A DNA stretch of 64,000 bases from Christiangramia aestuarii (lineage in GTDB: Bacteria; Bacteroidota; Bacteroidia; Flavobacteriales; Flavobacteriaceae): assembly GCF_009735585.1 (NCBI RefSeq), contig NZ_VJVW01000002.1:62001-126000 (forward strand). The letters are read 5' to 3'. The translations under genes were made by a program, and so were the position numbers. Positions within the stretch are counted from its first letter, which is position 1. Every line of letters begins with the position of its first letter. Of this stretch, positions 15,459 through 23,818 are shown piece after piece. The notes beneath the pieces were generated by a model. The model did not search any database, had not been told where the DNA came from, and saw only the letters and a program-made list of their open reading frames with translations.

Positions 15459-18400
15459 ATGAGTTTTTTAGATTCTGTATTAAAAGCTTTCGTAGGCGAC
15501 AAGTCGAAGAAAGATGTTAAAGAAATACAACCCATTGTAAATAAAATTAAGGCTCTTGAGCCTGAATTCGAGGCCCTCAGCCTTGATGAATTAAGAGCAA
15601 AGACTTCAGGATTCAAAGCTAAGATCACCGAAGCTACCAGAGAGGTAAAAGAAAAGATCGAAGCCCTGAACAAGGAGGCAGATGAAATTGATGATATAAC
15701 CCGCAAGGAAGATATCTATGCTGAAGTAGATGCTTTAAAAGACAAATCTTACGAGCTTTCTGAAGCCGTACTTAACGATATTCTACCCGAAGCTTTTGCC
15801 ACCGTAAAGGAAACCGCAAAACGCTTTGTTCACAACGAAAAATTAAAGGTAAAAGCCAGCAGTTTCGACCGTGAGATCTCGGCAGAGAAAGAATATGTGA
15901 ACCTGGAGGATGATTACGCCATATGGAACAACTCCTGGGATGCGGCCGGAAAACCTGTTACCTGGGATATGATCCACTACGATGTTCAGCTTATTGGTGG
16001 TGTGGCCATGCACCAGGGAAAGATCGCCGAGATGCAGACAGGGGAAGGTAAAACCCTTGTAGCAACGCTTCCTGTGTACCTTAACGCCCTTACCGGGAAC
16101 GGGGTACACCTGGTAACCGTGAACGATTACCTGGCCAAACGTGATAGCGCGTGGATGGCTCCTATCTTCGAATTTCATGGCTTAAGCGTAGACTGTATAG
16201 ACTACCACCGCCCTAATTCGGCGGCTCGTAGAAAAGCTTATAATGCCGATATTACCTACGGAACCAATAACGAATTTGGTTTCGATTACCTAAGGGATAA
16301 CATGTCTCACTCACCAGACGACCTGGTGCAGAGACCACATAACTACGCGATCGTGGATGAGGTGGATTCGGTATTGATCGATGATGCCCGTACACCGCTT
16401 ATCATCTCCGGACCTGTTCCAAAAGGAGACACCCACGAATTCATGGAGCTTAAGCCTGCGATAGAAAATATCGTGGAAGCCCAGCGAAAATACCTGGTGA
16501 AGGTACTTGCCGAAGCTAAAAAACTAATCAAAGAGGGGGATACCAAGGAAGGTGGATTCCAGTTACTGAGAGTTTACCGCGGATTACCTAAGAACAAGGC
16601 TCTGATAAAATTCCTTAGTGAGGAAGGTGTGAAGCAGTTGCTGCAGAAGACCGAGAACTATTACATGCAGGACAACAACCGCGAAATGCCGAAAGTTGAC
16701 GCCGAATTGTATTTCACTATCGAGGAAAAGAGCAACCAGATAGATCTTACAGACAAGGGTATCGAATTCCTTTCCGGTAAGGATGATCCGGATTTCTTCG
16801 TAATGCCAGAGATTGGTATGGAGATCGCCAGGATCGAGAAGGAAGGCCTTTCTCCTGAAGAGGAAGCAGAAAGAAAAGAAGAGCTTTATCGCGATTACAG
16901 CGTAAAAAGCGAACGGATACATACCATGCGCCAGCTGCTAAAATCCTATACCCTGTTCGAGAAGGATACCGAATATGTGGTGATGGATAACAAGGTGAAG
17001 ATCGTAGACGAGCAGACCGGGCGTATCATGGAAGGCCGTCGATACAGTGATGGTTTACACCAGGCTATAGAGGCGAAGGAAAATGTGAAGATCGAGGATG
17101 CCACCCAGACCTTTGCGACGGTAACCCTTCAGAATTATTTCAGGATGTACCGCAAGCTATCGGGTATGACCGGTACGGCAGTGACCGAAGCAGGTGAATT
17201 CTGGGAGATCTATGAACTGGATGTGGTGGAGATCCCTACCAACAGACCTATCGCCAGAGATGATAAAGATGATTTGGTTTATAAGACCAAACGTGAAAAA
17301 TATAACGCGGTTATAGACCATGTGACCAATCTTTCCAATGCGGGAAGACCGGTGCTAATTGGTACCACTTCAGTAGAGATCTCAGAATTGCTGAGCCGTA
17401 TGCTGAAGCTTAGAAATGTACCTCACAATGTTCTTAACGCGAAAAGACATAAAAAAGAGGCCGATATCGTTGCCGAAGCCGGTAAATCCGGGATCGTGAC
17501 CATTGCCACCAACATGGCGGGTCGTGGTACAGATATCAAGCTGAGCAAGGAAGTGAAGGAAGCCGGAGGTCTGGCCATTGTTGGTACAGAGCGACATGAT
17601 TCGAGACGTGTGGACAGGCAGTTAAGAGGTCGTGCAGGCCGTCAGGGAGATCCGGGAAGCTCACAGTTCTATGTTTCCCTGGAAGATAACCTAATGCGTC
17701 TATTTGGTTCAGAAAGGATCGCCAAGCTGATGGACCGTATGGGTCTTGAGGAAGGTGAAGTGATCCAGCATTCGATGATCTCTAAATCTATAGAAAGAGC
17801 CCAGAAGAAAGTTGAAGAGAACAACTTCGGGGTACGTAAGAGACTGCTGGAATATGACGATGTAATGAACGCCCAGCGTGAGGTGATCTATAAGCGTCGT
17901 TACCATGCTCTTTTTGGTGAAAGATTACGGGTAGATCTTGCCAACATGATCTTTGATATTTCTGAATCTATAGCTGAAACCAACAAAGCGGCAGAAGATT
18001 ATAAGAACTTTGAATTCGAACTTATCAGGAATTTCTCCATGAGTTCTTCGGTTACCGAAGAAGAATTCAAGAAAATGAACGCTCAAAAGCTTGCCGGTGA
18101 AGTTTATAAGGCTGCCTACAAGCATTATGACGAGAAGATGTCTCACAATGCCGAGCGTGCATATCCTGTGATCAAACAGGTTTACGAGGATGAAAGAAAC
18201 AATTTCGAGAGAATTTCAGTTCCTTTCACCGATGGTAATAAAACCCTTCAGGTGGTTACCAATCTCGAAAAGGCTTATGAAACCGAGGGTAAACAGCTTA
18301 TCAAGGATTTTGAGAAGAATATCACCCTGGCCATCATAGATGACGCCTGGAAGACTCACCTTAGAAAGATGGATGAGCTTAAACAGAGTGTTCAGCTTGC

Positions 18401-18815
18401 CGTACACGAACAGAAGGATCCTTTATTAATCTATAAATTCGAAGCCTTTGAACTGTTCAAAGTAATGCTGGAGAATGTGAATCGAGATGTAATGTCCTTC
18501 CTGTTCAAGGGAGAAATTCCATCAAGTGGTGCTCCTAATATCCATGAAGCACAACAGACCAGGCAGAAGGAAAAAGTAGAAACTACCAAGGAAGATATTC
18601 CTAACCTTGATGAAAGAGCCGCTCAAAGCAGGGCCGCTGGAAACACTCAGCGTCAGCCTGAAAAAGTTGAAACCGTGGTTCGCGACAAACCCAAGATCGG
18701 GAGAAACGATAAGGTGACCATCAAGAACGTGATGAGTGGTGAGAACAAGACCATGAAATATAAACAGGCTATCCCAATGCTCGATAAAGGAGACTGGGTG
18801 CTTGTAGATGAATAG
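15459..18815 (+). CDS. secA: Preprotein translocase motor subunit SecA
   Basis: 1118 residues, the large size usual for Bacteroidota SecA (E. coli about 900). Walker A MQTGEGKT (192-199), DEAD-type DEVD (300-303), [11 protein letters not shown], the second-half motif [12 protein letters not shown] and [14 protein letters not shown] are all present. It drives post-translational export through SecYEG with ATP. The C-terminus ([25 protein letters not shown]) lacks the Cys-rich zinc tail of E. coli SecA. The TAG stop supplies the first base of a heptamer array. Confidence 0.97.
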   Translation: MSFLDSVLKAFVGDKSKKDVKEIQPIVNKIKALEPEFEALSLDELRAKTSGFKAKITEATREVKEKIEALNKEADEIDDITRKEDIYAEVDALKDKSYELSEAVLNDILPEAFATVKETAKRFVHNEKLKVKASSFDREISAEKEYVNLEDDYAIWNNSWDAAGKPVTWDMIHYDVQLIGGVAMHQGKIAEMQTGEGKTLVATLPVYLNALTGNGVHLVTVNDYLAKRDSAWMAPIFEFHGLSVDCIDYHRPNSAARRKAYNADITYGTNNEFGFDYLRDNMSHSPDDLVQRPHNYAIVDEVDSVLIDDARTPLIISGPVPKGDTHEFMELKPAIENIVEAQRKYLVKVLAEAKKLIKEGDTKEGGFQLLRVYRGLPKNKALIKFLSEEGVKQLLQKTENYYMQDNNREMPKVDAELYFTIEEKSNQIDLTDKGIEFLSGKDDPDFFVMPEIGMEIARIEKEGLSPEEEAERKEELYRDYSVKSERIHTMRQLLKSYTLFEKDTEYVVMDNKVKIVDEQTGRIMEGRRYSDGLHQAIEAKENVKIEDATQTFATVTLQNYFRMYRKLSGMTGTAVTEAGEFWEIYELDVVEIPTNRPIARDDKDDLVYKTKREKYNAVIDHVTNLSNAGRPVLIGTTSVEISELLSRMLKLRNVPHNVLNAKRHKKEADIVAEAGKSGIVTIATNMAGRGTDIKLSKEVKEAGGLAIVGTERHDSRRVDRQLRGRAGRQGDPGSSQFYVSLEDNLMRLFGSERIAKLMDRMGLEEGEVIQHSMISKSIERAQKKVEENNFGVRKRLLEYDDVMNAQREVIYKRRYHALFGERLRVDLANMIFDISESIAETNKAAEDYKNFEFELIRNFSMSSSVTEEEFKKMNAQKLAGEVYKAAYKHYDEKMSHNAERAYPVIKQVYEDERNNFERISVPFTDGNKTLQVVTNLEKAYETEGKQLIKDFEKNITLAIIDDAWKTHLRKMDELKQSVQLAVHEQKDPLLIYKFEAFELFKVMLENVNRDVMSFLFKGEIPSSGAPNIHEAQQTRQKEKVETTKEDIPNLDERAAQSRAAGNTQRQPEKVETVVRDKPKIGRNDKVTIKNVMSGENKTMKYKQAIPMLDKGDWVLVDE

Positions 18816-18905
18816 ACGTTAGACGTGAGATGTTAGATGTTAGATGTTAGATGTTAGATGTTAGATGTTAGATGTTAGATGTTAGATGTTAGATGTTAGA
18901 TGTTA
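18815..18905 (+). repeat. Heptamer array GATGTTA, 13 units, fused to the secA stop codon
   Basis: GACGTTA, GACGTGA and then eleven exact GATGTTA units (18829-18905). The array begins with the G of the secA TAG stop. It is the longest array in the window. Confidence 0.97.
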
Positions 18906-18915
18906 GATGAAATTA

Positions 18916-18948
18916 AAAATCCTGAAGCGATTCGCTTCAGGATTTTTT
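18916..18948 (+). terminator. Rho-independent terminator of secA
   Basis: AATCCTGAAGCG-ATT-CGCTTCAGGATT hairpin followed by a T run, about 100 bp after the stop, so the heptamer array is transcribed as part of the secA 3' UTR. Confidence 0.9.
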
Positions 18949-18967
18949 TATTCTCTGTATTTTAAGG

Positions 18968-19030
18968 TGTCATGCTGAACTTGTTTCAGCATCTATATTT
19001 TATATACCCTGAAACAAGTTCAGGGTGACA
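18968..19030. repeat. REP-like element (two short palindromes)
   Basis: GTCATGCTGAACTTGTTTCA then GCATCT, 16 bp of AT-rich spacer, then CCCTGAAACAAGTTCAGGGTGAC. Both halves are imperfect palindromes around (A)ACTTGTTT and AAACAAGTT, and they are inverted relative to each other. Confidence 0.85.
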
Positions 19031-19036
19031 TACTTT

Positions 19037-19423
19037 TTAAAGCCTATACTCATTATCCATAAGTCTTTTTAAAAACGGAACCTGCAAAAAGAATAGGGCT
19101 ACGAAGGCGATAGCATATTGCATATTCCTTGAAAGATCGATCTTTGGTAAATTGATCCTTTCAAAAAGATCAAAATTGATGCTATAAGGAAAAGAAACCT
19201 CTGCATTGATGATGTATAAGCCTAACATGGAGGAGAGCATCACCCCGGCCAGCAGGAACCAGACAGGCGCAGAGATAAGCGGTTTATAGGGAGTAAGTTC
19301 TACTTTCCTGGCTTCGATCTTATGTAGAATCTGGGATTTGAAATTAACCGATGGTTTTTCCATTCCTGCTTCATTCAGCAACTTTTTAATCAGCTCGTCT
19401 TCTCTGTTAAATCGCTTTTCCAT
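19037..19423 (-). CDS. Membrane protein co-encoded with ECF sigma, probable anti-sigma
   Basis: 128 residues: a charged cytoplasmic N-terminus (EKRFNREDELIKKLLNEAGMEKPSVNFKSQILHKIEAR), then two hydrophobic segments (about 50-70 and 103-120). It has no named family I recognise. The start overlaps the sigma-factor gene by 17 bp, the usual arrangement of sigma and anti-sigma, and the soluble N-terminus followed by membrane helices fits an inner-membrane anti-sigma factor. That role is inferred from position and topology only. Confidence 0.7.
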   Translation of the reverse strand: MEKRFNREDELIKKLLNEAGMEKPSVNFKSQILHKIEARKVELTPYKPLISAPVWFLLAGVMLSSMLGLYIINAEVSFPYSINFDLFERINLPKIDLSRNMQYAIAFVALFFLQVPFLKRLMDNEYRL

Positions 19424-19994
19424 TGCTTTTCGTTATTTCTGGTTCTATATAAACCTGCAGCAGTGAAAATAGTTTCTTACGGCTGCGGTATAATTTAATC
19501 TTGATATTGTCTTCTGAAAGTCCGGTCACCTTAGCGACCTCTTTTACCGTCTGTTCTTCGAAATAGAATAAACTGATGATAGCCGCATCTTCTTCCGGCA
19601 ATGAATCAATACATTTTTTGATAAGCCTGCTCCTTTCCTCGCTAAGCAGATATTCCAAACCGTTTTCGATATGATCCAAAGATTCATCAGTGATCTCTTC
19701 ATTTATTTCATACGTCCTTTGCCGGTTATTCTTCTTTAGCCTGTCCAGGCTCTTATGATAAACGATCCTGTAAAGCCAGGTGGAAAACTTTGAGTCTCCA
19801 CGAAAACTATTTAAAGAATCATAGGCCTTAATAAAACTGTCCTGCGCTATCTCTTCGGCTTCTTCCCTAACTTTCAATATCCTCACTGCGATCGTAAACA
19901 CAAAATCCTGATACCTGTCTATAAGTTCTTCAAAGGCATGAGTATCGCCTTCAAGAGTGCTTTCAATGAGGTATTGGTCGGTTTTTGTGGTCAT
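19407..19994 (-). CDS. ECF-type RNA polymerase sigma factor
   Basis: 195 residues with region 2 (FEELIDRYQDFVFTIAVRIL...AEEIAQDSFIKAYDSLNSFRGDSKFSTWLYRIVYHKSLDRLKKN, about 21-100) and region 4 (IDSLPEEDAAIISLFYFEEQTVKEVAKVTGLSEDNIKIKLYRSRKKL, about 128-175). It directs RNA polymerase to its own promoter class. Directly upstream is a TGTAACC-N16-CGTC promoter, and a matching one faces the DUF6249 gene, so autoregulation is likely. The ATG is only about 10 bp beyond the CGTC, so the mRNA may be nearly leaderless. Confidence 0.93.
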   Translation of the reverse strand: MTTKTDQYLIESTLEGDTHAFEELIDRYQDFVFTIAVRILKVREEAEEIAQDSFIKAYDSLNSFRGDSKFSTWLYRIVYHKSLDRLKKNNRQRTYEINEEITDESLDHIENGLEYLLSEERSRLIKKCIDSLPEEDAAIISLFYFEEQTVKEVAKVTGLSEDNIKIKLYRSRKKLFSLLQVYIEPEITKSNGKAI

Positions 19995-20004
19995 TATTAA
20001 TTAA

Positions 20005-20031
20005 GACGACCTTTCTTAAGGATCGGTTACA
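20005..20031 (-). promoter_or_regulatory. ECF-type promoter of the sigma/anti-sigma operon
   Basis: On the minus strand TGTAACC (20031-20025), 16 bp, then CGTC (20008-20005). The architecture is identical to the divergent promoter at 20061-20087. Confidence 0.7.
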
Positions 20032-20060
20032 AAAGAATCTGAAATAAATTTACATTTTTT

Positions 20061-20087
20061 TGTAACCGGTTCGAATTTCCAGGCGTC
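20061..20087 (+). promoter_or_regulatory. ECF-type promoter of the DUF6249 gene
   Basis: TGTAACC (20061-20067), 16 bp, then CGTC (20084-20087). With the mirror-image copy, the two -35 elements form an inverted repeat (CGGTTACAAAA / TTTTGTAACCG). Confidence 0.7.
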
Positions 20088-20132
20088 ATAATAGCAAACG
20101 AACATTATTTTCACATTAAAAACTAAGAAATC

Positions 20133-20483
20133 ATGGGATCAGAAGTTATTATTATGCCAATCATTTTCGGGGTTATTTTCGGGATGTTTTATTTATACAT
20201 CACCGCCAGGAACCGCGAAAGGCTTGCTTTAATTGAAAAAGGTACCGAAGCCAGTATCTTCTACGGTAAAAGAAAACACGTTACTCCTATCTGGAAAGTT
20301 ATCGTGATCAACTTGGCTTTGCTGCTGGTAGGGATTGGGATTGGGATCTTTATCGCCAACATCCTGACATATAACATGAATGTGGACGAAGGTGTGGCTT
20401 ACCCCGGAACTATCTTTCTCCTGGCCGGGCTTGGTCTTTTCGCGGGATTCTTTGCTACTAAAAAACTAAACAAAGACGCCTAA
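20133..20483 (+). CDS. DUF6249 domain-containing membrane protein
   Basis: 116 residues with three hydrophobic segments (about 5-23, 52-75 and 92-109) and a short cytoplasmic loop rich in basic residues (RNRERLALIEKGTEAS... YGKRKHV). It matches the DUF6249 type of small inner-membrane protein often found beside ECF sigma genes. Its promoter carries the same motif as the sigma operon, so it is the probable first target of that sigma factor. The biochemical role is unknown. Confidence 0.82.
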   Translation: MGSEVIIMPIIFGVIFGMFYLYITARNRERLALIEKGTEASIFYGKRKHVTPIWKVIVINLALLLVGIGIGIFIANILTYNMNVDEGVAYPGTIFLLAGLGLFAGFFATKKLNKDA

Positions 20484-20505
20484 TACCCATTAAAATCATC
20501 ATTAG

Positions 20506-20542
20506 AACCGGCTGAGAAGAACGCTTTCCAGCCGGTTTTTTT
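20506..20542 (+). terminator. Rho-independent terminator after the DUF6249 gene
   Basis: AACCGGCTG ... CAGCCGGTT hairpin with about 14-base loop and seven T. Confidence 0.85.
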
Positions 20543-20605
20543 ATTTAAGGAGTCCCATCCGGCGATTTTTACTAATTTTAATCCTGCAACCAATCAAACA
20601 AGTCA

Positions 20606-21082
20606 ATGAAAAAATTCTCGATCGAAATCAAGTGGGGTATCATCTTCAGCGTGGTCTCACTACTTTGGATGTTCCTGGAAAAAGGACTGGGCTGGCATGA
20701 TGAAAATATTGCTCAGCATGCTATCTACACCAATCTTTTTGCCATCGTGGCAATCGTTCTCTACGTCCTGGCCCTACTCGATAAAAGAAAGAATTTTTAT
20801 AACGGGAAGATGACCTGGAGCCAGGGTTTTATATCCGGGATCGTGATTAGTACGGTAGTGGCGATACTTTCTCCGCTTGCACAGTATATCACCCACAAAT
20901 TTATCACTCCAGATTATTTTAATAATGTGATCGCCTATTCGGTTGAAAGTGGCGCAATGAGCAGGCAGGCTGCCGAGGAATATTTTAACCTTACTTCCTA
21001 TATCATCCAGTCTTTCTTTTTCGCATTGGTAGTGGGAGTGGTAACTTCGGCTATCGTGGCTTATTTTGTAAAAAGGAAATAA
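20606..21082 (+). CDS. DUF4199 domain-containing membrane protein
   Basis: 158 residues, four hydrophobic segments (about 8-25, 40-57, 72-92, 130-154), with the DUF4199 pattern: EIKWGIIFSVVSLLWM, RKNFYNGKMTWSQGFISGIVIS and YFNLTSYIIQSF. It is a Bacteroidota inner-membrane family of unknown function. It lies 122 bp after the DUF6249 gene with a terminator between, so it is transcribed separately. Confidence 0.85.
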   Translation: MKKFSIEIKWGIIFSVVSLLWMFLEKGLGWHDENIAQHAIYTNLFAIVAIVLYVLALLDKRKNFYNGKMTWSQGFISGIVISTVVAILSPLAQYITHKFITPDYFNNVIAYSVESGAMSRQAAEEYFNLTSYIIQSFFFALVVGVVTSAIVAYFVKRK

Positions 21083-21104
21083 AGCCATAAGATAATATCT
21101 ACGA

Positions 21105-21163
21105 GTCTTGCTGAACTTGTTTCAGCATCTCAGGATCAGACCCTGAAACGAGTTCAGGGTGAC
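21105..21163. repeat. REP-like element (two short palindromes)
   Basis: GTCTTGCTGAACTTGTTTCA then GCATCT, 12 bp spacer, then CCCTGAAACGAGTTCAGGGT and GAC. Nearly identical to the copy at 18968. Confidence 0.85.
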
Positions 21164-21301
21164 GGGAAATTTCCAAATATTAGAATCTTTAAGTGCGCGG
21201 AAAGTTTCAGCATTTCTTTTTTTGGAGGCTCTGAAATGAATCAGGATGGCAGAAATTCAGCTTTCAGAAGTGATGTTTTCGGGAACAAATGAATGGAAAA
21301 A

Positions 21302-21331
21302 ATTTCAATCGCTGTGCTTCTTCAAAATGAC
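21302..21331 (+). repeat. Extra copy of the GIY-YIG unit end repeat
   Basis: ATTTCAATCGCTGTGCTTCT followed by TCAAAATGAC matches the right-hand end repeat at 21655-21689 in the same orientation. Confidence 0.65.
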
Positions 21332-21356
21332 ATACACTAAAAATCATGAGCCCTGC

Positions 21357-21382
21357 GTCATTTCGACCGAAGGGAGAAATCT
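21357..21382 (+). repeat. Left inverted repeat of the GIY-YIG unit
   Basis: GTCATTTCGACCGAAGGGAG then AAATCT; the right repeat at 21655-21689 read in reverse starts GTCAATTCGA and ends GAGAAATCT(C). Confidence 0.7.
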
Positions 21383-21385
21383 GTT

Positions 21386-21652
21386 ATGAAAGAATATTTT
21401 GTCTATATAACAACGAATTAAAACAAATCCGTTTTATATATTGGGATCACAAGCAATCTGAACAACCGCTTAGATCAACATTATCAAGATATTATTAGAT
21501 CTAAACAATCCTTCGCAGTGAATATAATTGCTATCACCTTATTTATTTTGAAGAGTTTGACAATCCTAACGAAGCCATTATAAGAGAAAAAGGAGCGACT
21601 CATTCAGGAATTTAATCCAAACTGGAGGTTTTTAGAAGGGGAAATATTTTGA
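21386..21652 (+). pseudogene. GIY-YIG endonuclease family, decayed
   Basis: Three reading frames together give a GIY-YIG protein. Frame 1 reads MKEYFVYITTN, an in-frame TAA (codon 12), then NKSVLYIGITSNLNNRLDQHYQ, with the VYI..YIG core. A second frame continues YNCYHLIYFEEFDNPNEAIIREK. A third reads KERLIQEFNPNWRFLEGEIF and a stop at 21650-21652. So there is at least one nonsense change, two frameshifts and a deletion of the usual linker before KERL. Intact relatives in flavobacteria are about 90-100 residues. The remnant lies inside inverted repeats, which suggests a small repeat-bounded unit. Confidence 0.85.
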
Positions 21653-21654
21653 TA

Positions 21655-21689
21655 GAGATTTCTCAATCGCTACGCTTCTTCGAATTGAC
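21655..21689 (-). repeat. Right inverted repeat of the GIY-YIG unit
   Basis: GAGATTTCTCAATCGCTACG then CTTCTTCGAATTGAC; the reverse complement aligns with the left repeat at its two ends (GTCA-TTCGA and GAGAAATCT). Confidence 0.7.
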
Positions 21690-21704
21690 CTGCTTAAAAA
21701 TCAA

Positions 21705-22388
21705 CTATATCTTCAGCAACAAATTAGGGTCAGGGCAATTCTTTAAAAAATTGTCCAGGTCCTCTTTTCTAACCACGCCCGGGTAATCCCCATCCTTGTC
21801 TTGCAGATCTTCCATGATCTGGAAATGCAGGTGCGGGGCGTAATCGCCATTCTCATGAAAGTCGCCTAATTCGGCTATTTTTTGTCCGGCCTTTACCTTA
21901 TCCCCTTTTTTCAGATCTTGTAAAGATGCCCTGGAAAGGTGACCATAGAGTGTAAAGAATTTTCGTCCGTTTTCGAAGTGTTCCAGGATGATGGTAGGAC
22001 CATAATCCCCAAAATCATCGTTGTCCCTGAAACTGTGTACCTTTCCATCCAGCGGACTTATGATATCTGAATAAGCAGGTACCCAGACATCCAGACCAAT
22101 ATGAATATTGCGGTTTGCCGCCTCATTGTTGAAAAGTTCACTGCGCTGATAAAGGGTTCTTAATTCGTTATAACCTCCATAGGCGGCTTTCGCTTTGCGG
22201 TTCCAAAGGTATTCTTCTATAAATATGGAAAAAGCCTCAGCGGAGGCTACTTCAAGCTTTAAAAGATCGCGGTTATTTTCAGAAAGATCTATATAAGCAT
22301 AATCTTCCTGTTTATAATCTCCACCGATCACGGGGGTAAACCCGCTAGTAAGGCTATCTATGAATTCAGAAAAATCTTGCATATACAT
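21705..22388 (-). CDS. M23 family metallopeptidase
   Basis: 227 residues. A LytM/M23 domain occupies about residues 90-205, with NIHIGLDVWVP (zinc His and Asp), YGHLS and HLHFQ (second zinc/catalytic His motif). M23 enzymes cut peptidoglycan cross-bridges. No signal peptide or membrane segment is visible, which is odd for a wall hydrolase; either it uses another route or acts on cytoplasmic or recycled peptides. A second in-frame ATG at residue 3 is an equally possible start. Monocistronic on the minus strand. Confidence 0.85.
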   Translation of the reverse strand: MYMQDFSEFIDSLTSGFTPVIGGDYKQEDYAYIDLSENNRDLLKLEVASAEAFSIFIEEYLWNRKAKAAYGGYNELRTLYQRSELFNNEAANRNIHIGLDVWVPAYSDIISPLDGKVHSFRDNDDFGDYGPTIILEHFENGRKFFTLYGHLSRASLQDLKKGDKVKAGQKIAELGDFHENGDYAPHLHFQIMEDLQDKDGDYPGVVRKEDLDNFLKNCPDPNLLLKI

Positions 22389-22423
22389 CCAGCTTTGAAA
22401 AAGCCAAATGTAATGGCTAGAAA

Positions 22424-23818
22424 CTAATTTATCAACACATCGCTAAAATTAGCCTTTATAGTAATATTGGCATTGCCTTCCCTGGATTTATTATAGCCGT
22501 TGAGGATCTCGTTGTCATAAGATTTGGTAGATTTCAGCTTAAGGTTCGATGGATGTTTGATGTTGCTTTGCATCCCGTTGAACGTAAAATTGAAAGCAGT
22601 ATCTGGAATATCAAGTTCCAGGTCGCTGTTCTCCAGGCTGATGTTAAGCGTCTCAAACCCCGCCCCTAGCTTGTTAATATCAAGCTTGCCAAAAGACCCG
22701 GTTAACACTCCGGTCTTCTGAAGTTCATTGATCACCACATCGCTGGAGTTAGAATTAAGCTTGATGCTTACGGCCTTATCTATATTACAGGTCTTTACGA
22801 ACTCGGTGGTAAGCACACCGTAATCCCAGAAGGCAATTTTCACGGGACTGTAGGCCGCTTTTACATTGGTATTCCTGCCCAGGATACGGTTAGCTGAAAG
22901 CCGACTGTGTGACAGGTCGGCCTTCAGGTTTTTTACAGTGCTGCCAAGTTTAAGTTCACCGTGGCGCACATTTAGATCTAATTTGGCATCTTTAGGGATC
23001 TTCAGTTTTATGGTCTTTTTGGATTTGACGCTTTTGCCGTTCTCCATCACGAACACACGCTGATCTCCATTCTCGAACTGGGCTTCGAACTGCTTACCGA
23101 ATTGTTCGCCCCAGGCTTCCATTTTCTTTCCGAACTCTTCTCCCCAGGCTTCCATATCCTTTTCGAAATCCTTACCCCAGGCTTCCATTTTCACTTCATA
23201 TTCCTTTTCCCATTTTGCAGAGTTCTTCTCCATTTCCTTGGCCCATTTTTCCATTTTGGCCTCGTATTCCTTTCCGAATTTCTTTTCGAAATCTGCCTCC
23301 CATTTCTGAAGATATTTATCTCCATCTTTTTTATAGGCATCATAATCGAATTTCATTCCCTGCATATCTTCAGCAAAACCAGGTGGTAATGGGTTCTCTG
23401 CAATATTATTAAGAATTGGCCCTACCAGGTTATCCATAAGCGGTCCCAGCATATCTGGCAATTCAGACAGGGATCCTTCCAGCGCAGACATATCGATGTT
23501 TATGTCCATATCCATATTGCTTCCCCCTCCAGATTCTATAGAGACCTTGCCGGTAGAGGCGGTGGTTTCCAGCTTCCAGGAATCCAGAAGTTTCCTGGTC
23601 ATTTCCTTATCTCCGGTGTCACCCTCAAGGTATGCCTCGATTTGCACCTCGTTCCTGTCCCAGTTTTCGATGATGATATTAGTGTGACGGGAGTCTAGTT
23701 CCAGGTTCACATCTGGGGCGGTCTTATAGGTCTTGCTCAGCTTTTTGGTTTGAGCAAAACTACCTGTGGTGATGAAAAGCAGTGACAGGATCACATATTT
23801 AAGCTTCATAGTTCTCAT
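22424..23818 (-). CDS. Secreted protein with 11-residue amphipathic repeats and a DUF4097-like C-terminal region
   Basis: 464 residues. A Sec signal peptide (LKYVILSLLFITTGSFAQ) is followed by a short beta-rich part, a highly charged helical part (about 170-250) and a beta-strand-rich C-terminus that resembles bacterial DUF4097-type adhesin-like repeats. Within the helical part, MEAWGKDFEKD, MEAWGEEFGKK and MEAWGEQFGKQ are three tandem 11-mers (211-243), with looser copies before them. Third gene of an ECF operon, overlapping the anti-sigma candidate by 20 bp; a second ATG at 23809 is possible. Its role may be sensing or envelope scaffolding, which is inference. Confidence 0.7.
   Translation of the reverse strand: MRTMKLKYVILSLLFITTGSFAQTKKLSKTYKTAPDVNLELDSRHTNIIIENWDRNEVQIEAYLEGDTGDKEMTRKLLDSWKLETTASTGKVSIESGGGSNMDMDINIDMSALEGSLSELPDMLGPLMDNLVGPILNNIAENPLPPGFAEDMQGMKFDYDAYKKDGDKYLQKWEADFEKKFGKEYEAKMEKWAKEMEKNSAKWEKEYEVKMEAWGKDFEKDMEAWGEEFGKKMEAWGEQFGKQFEAQFENGDQRVFVMENGKSVKSKKTIKLKIPKDAKLDLNVRHGELKLGSTVKNLKADLSHSRLSANRILGRNTNVKAAYSPVKIAFWDYGVLTTEFVKTCNIDKAVSIKLNSNSSDVVINELQKTGVLTGSFGKLDINKLGAGFETLNISLENSDLELDIPDTAFNFTFNGMQSNIKHPSNLKLKSTKSYDNEILNGYNKSREGNANITIKANFSDVLIN
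23077..23188 (-). repeat. 33-bp coding repeats (three units)
   Basis: CCCCAGGCTTCCAT recurs on the plus strand three times at 33-bp spacing, encoding the three MEAWG 11-mers of the protein at 22424-23818. Confidence 0.85.

Larger units (their letters stand above)
21083..21704. other. 622-bp region of repeats and a gene remnant
   Basis: No intact gene. In order: a REP-like element (21105-21163), a decayed REP piece (about 21190-21262, TTTCAGCATTTCT ... CTCTGAAATGAATCAGGATGGC), one end-repeat copy (21302-21331), and a GIY-YIG pseudogene between inverted repeats (21357-21689). Confidence 0.8.

Noticed and set aside
18815-18905. Possible CRISPR array
   Set aside because: Units are 7 bp and directly adjacent with no spacers; no cas genes are present.
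23102-23412. Long open frames opposite the 33-bp repeats
   Set aside because: They are antisense shadows produced by the repetitive MEAWG coding sequence of the secreted protein.
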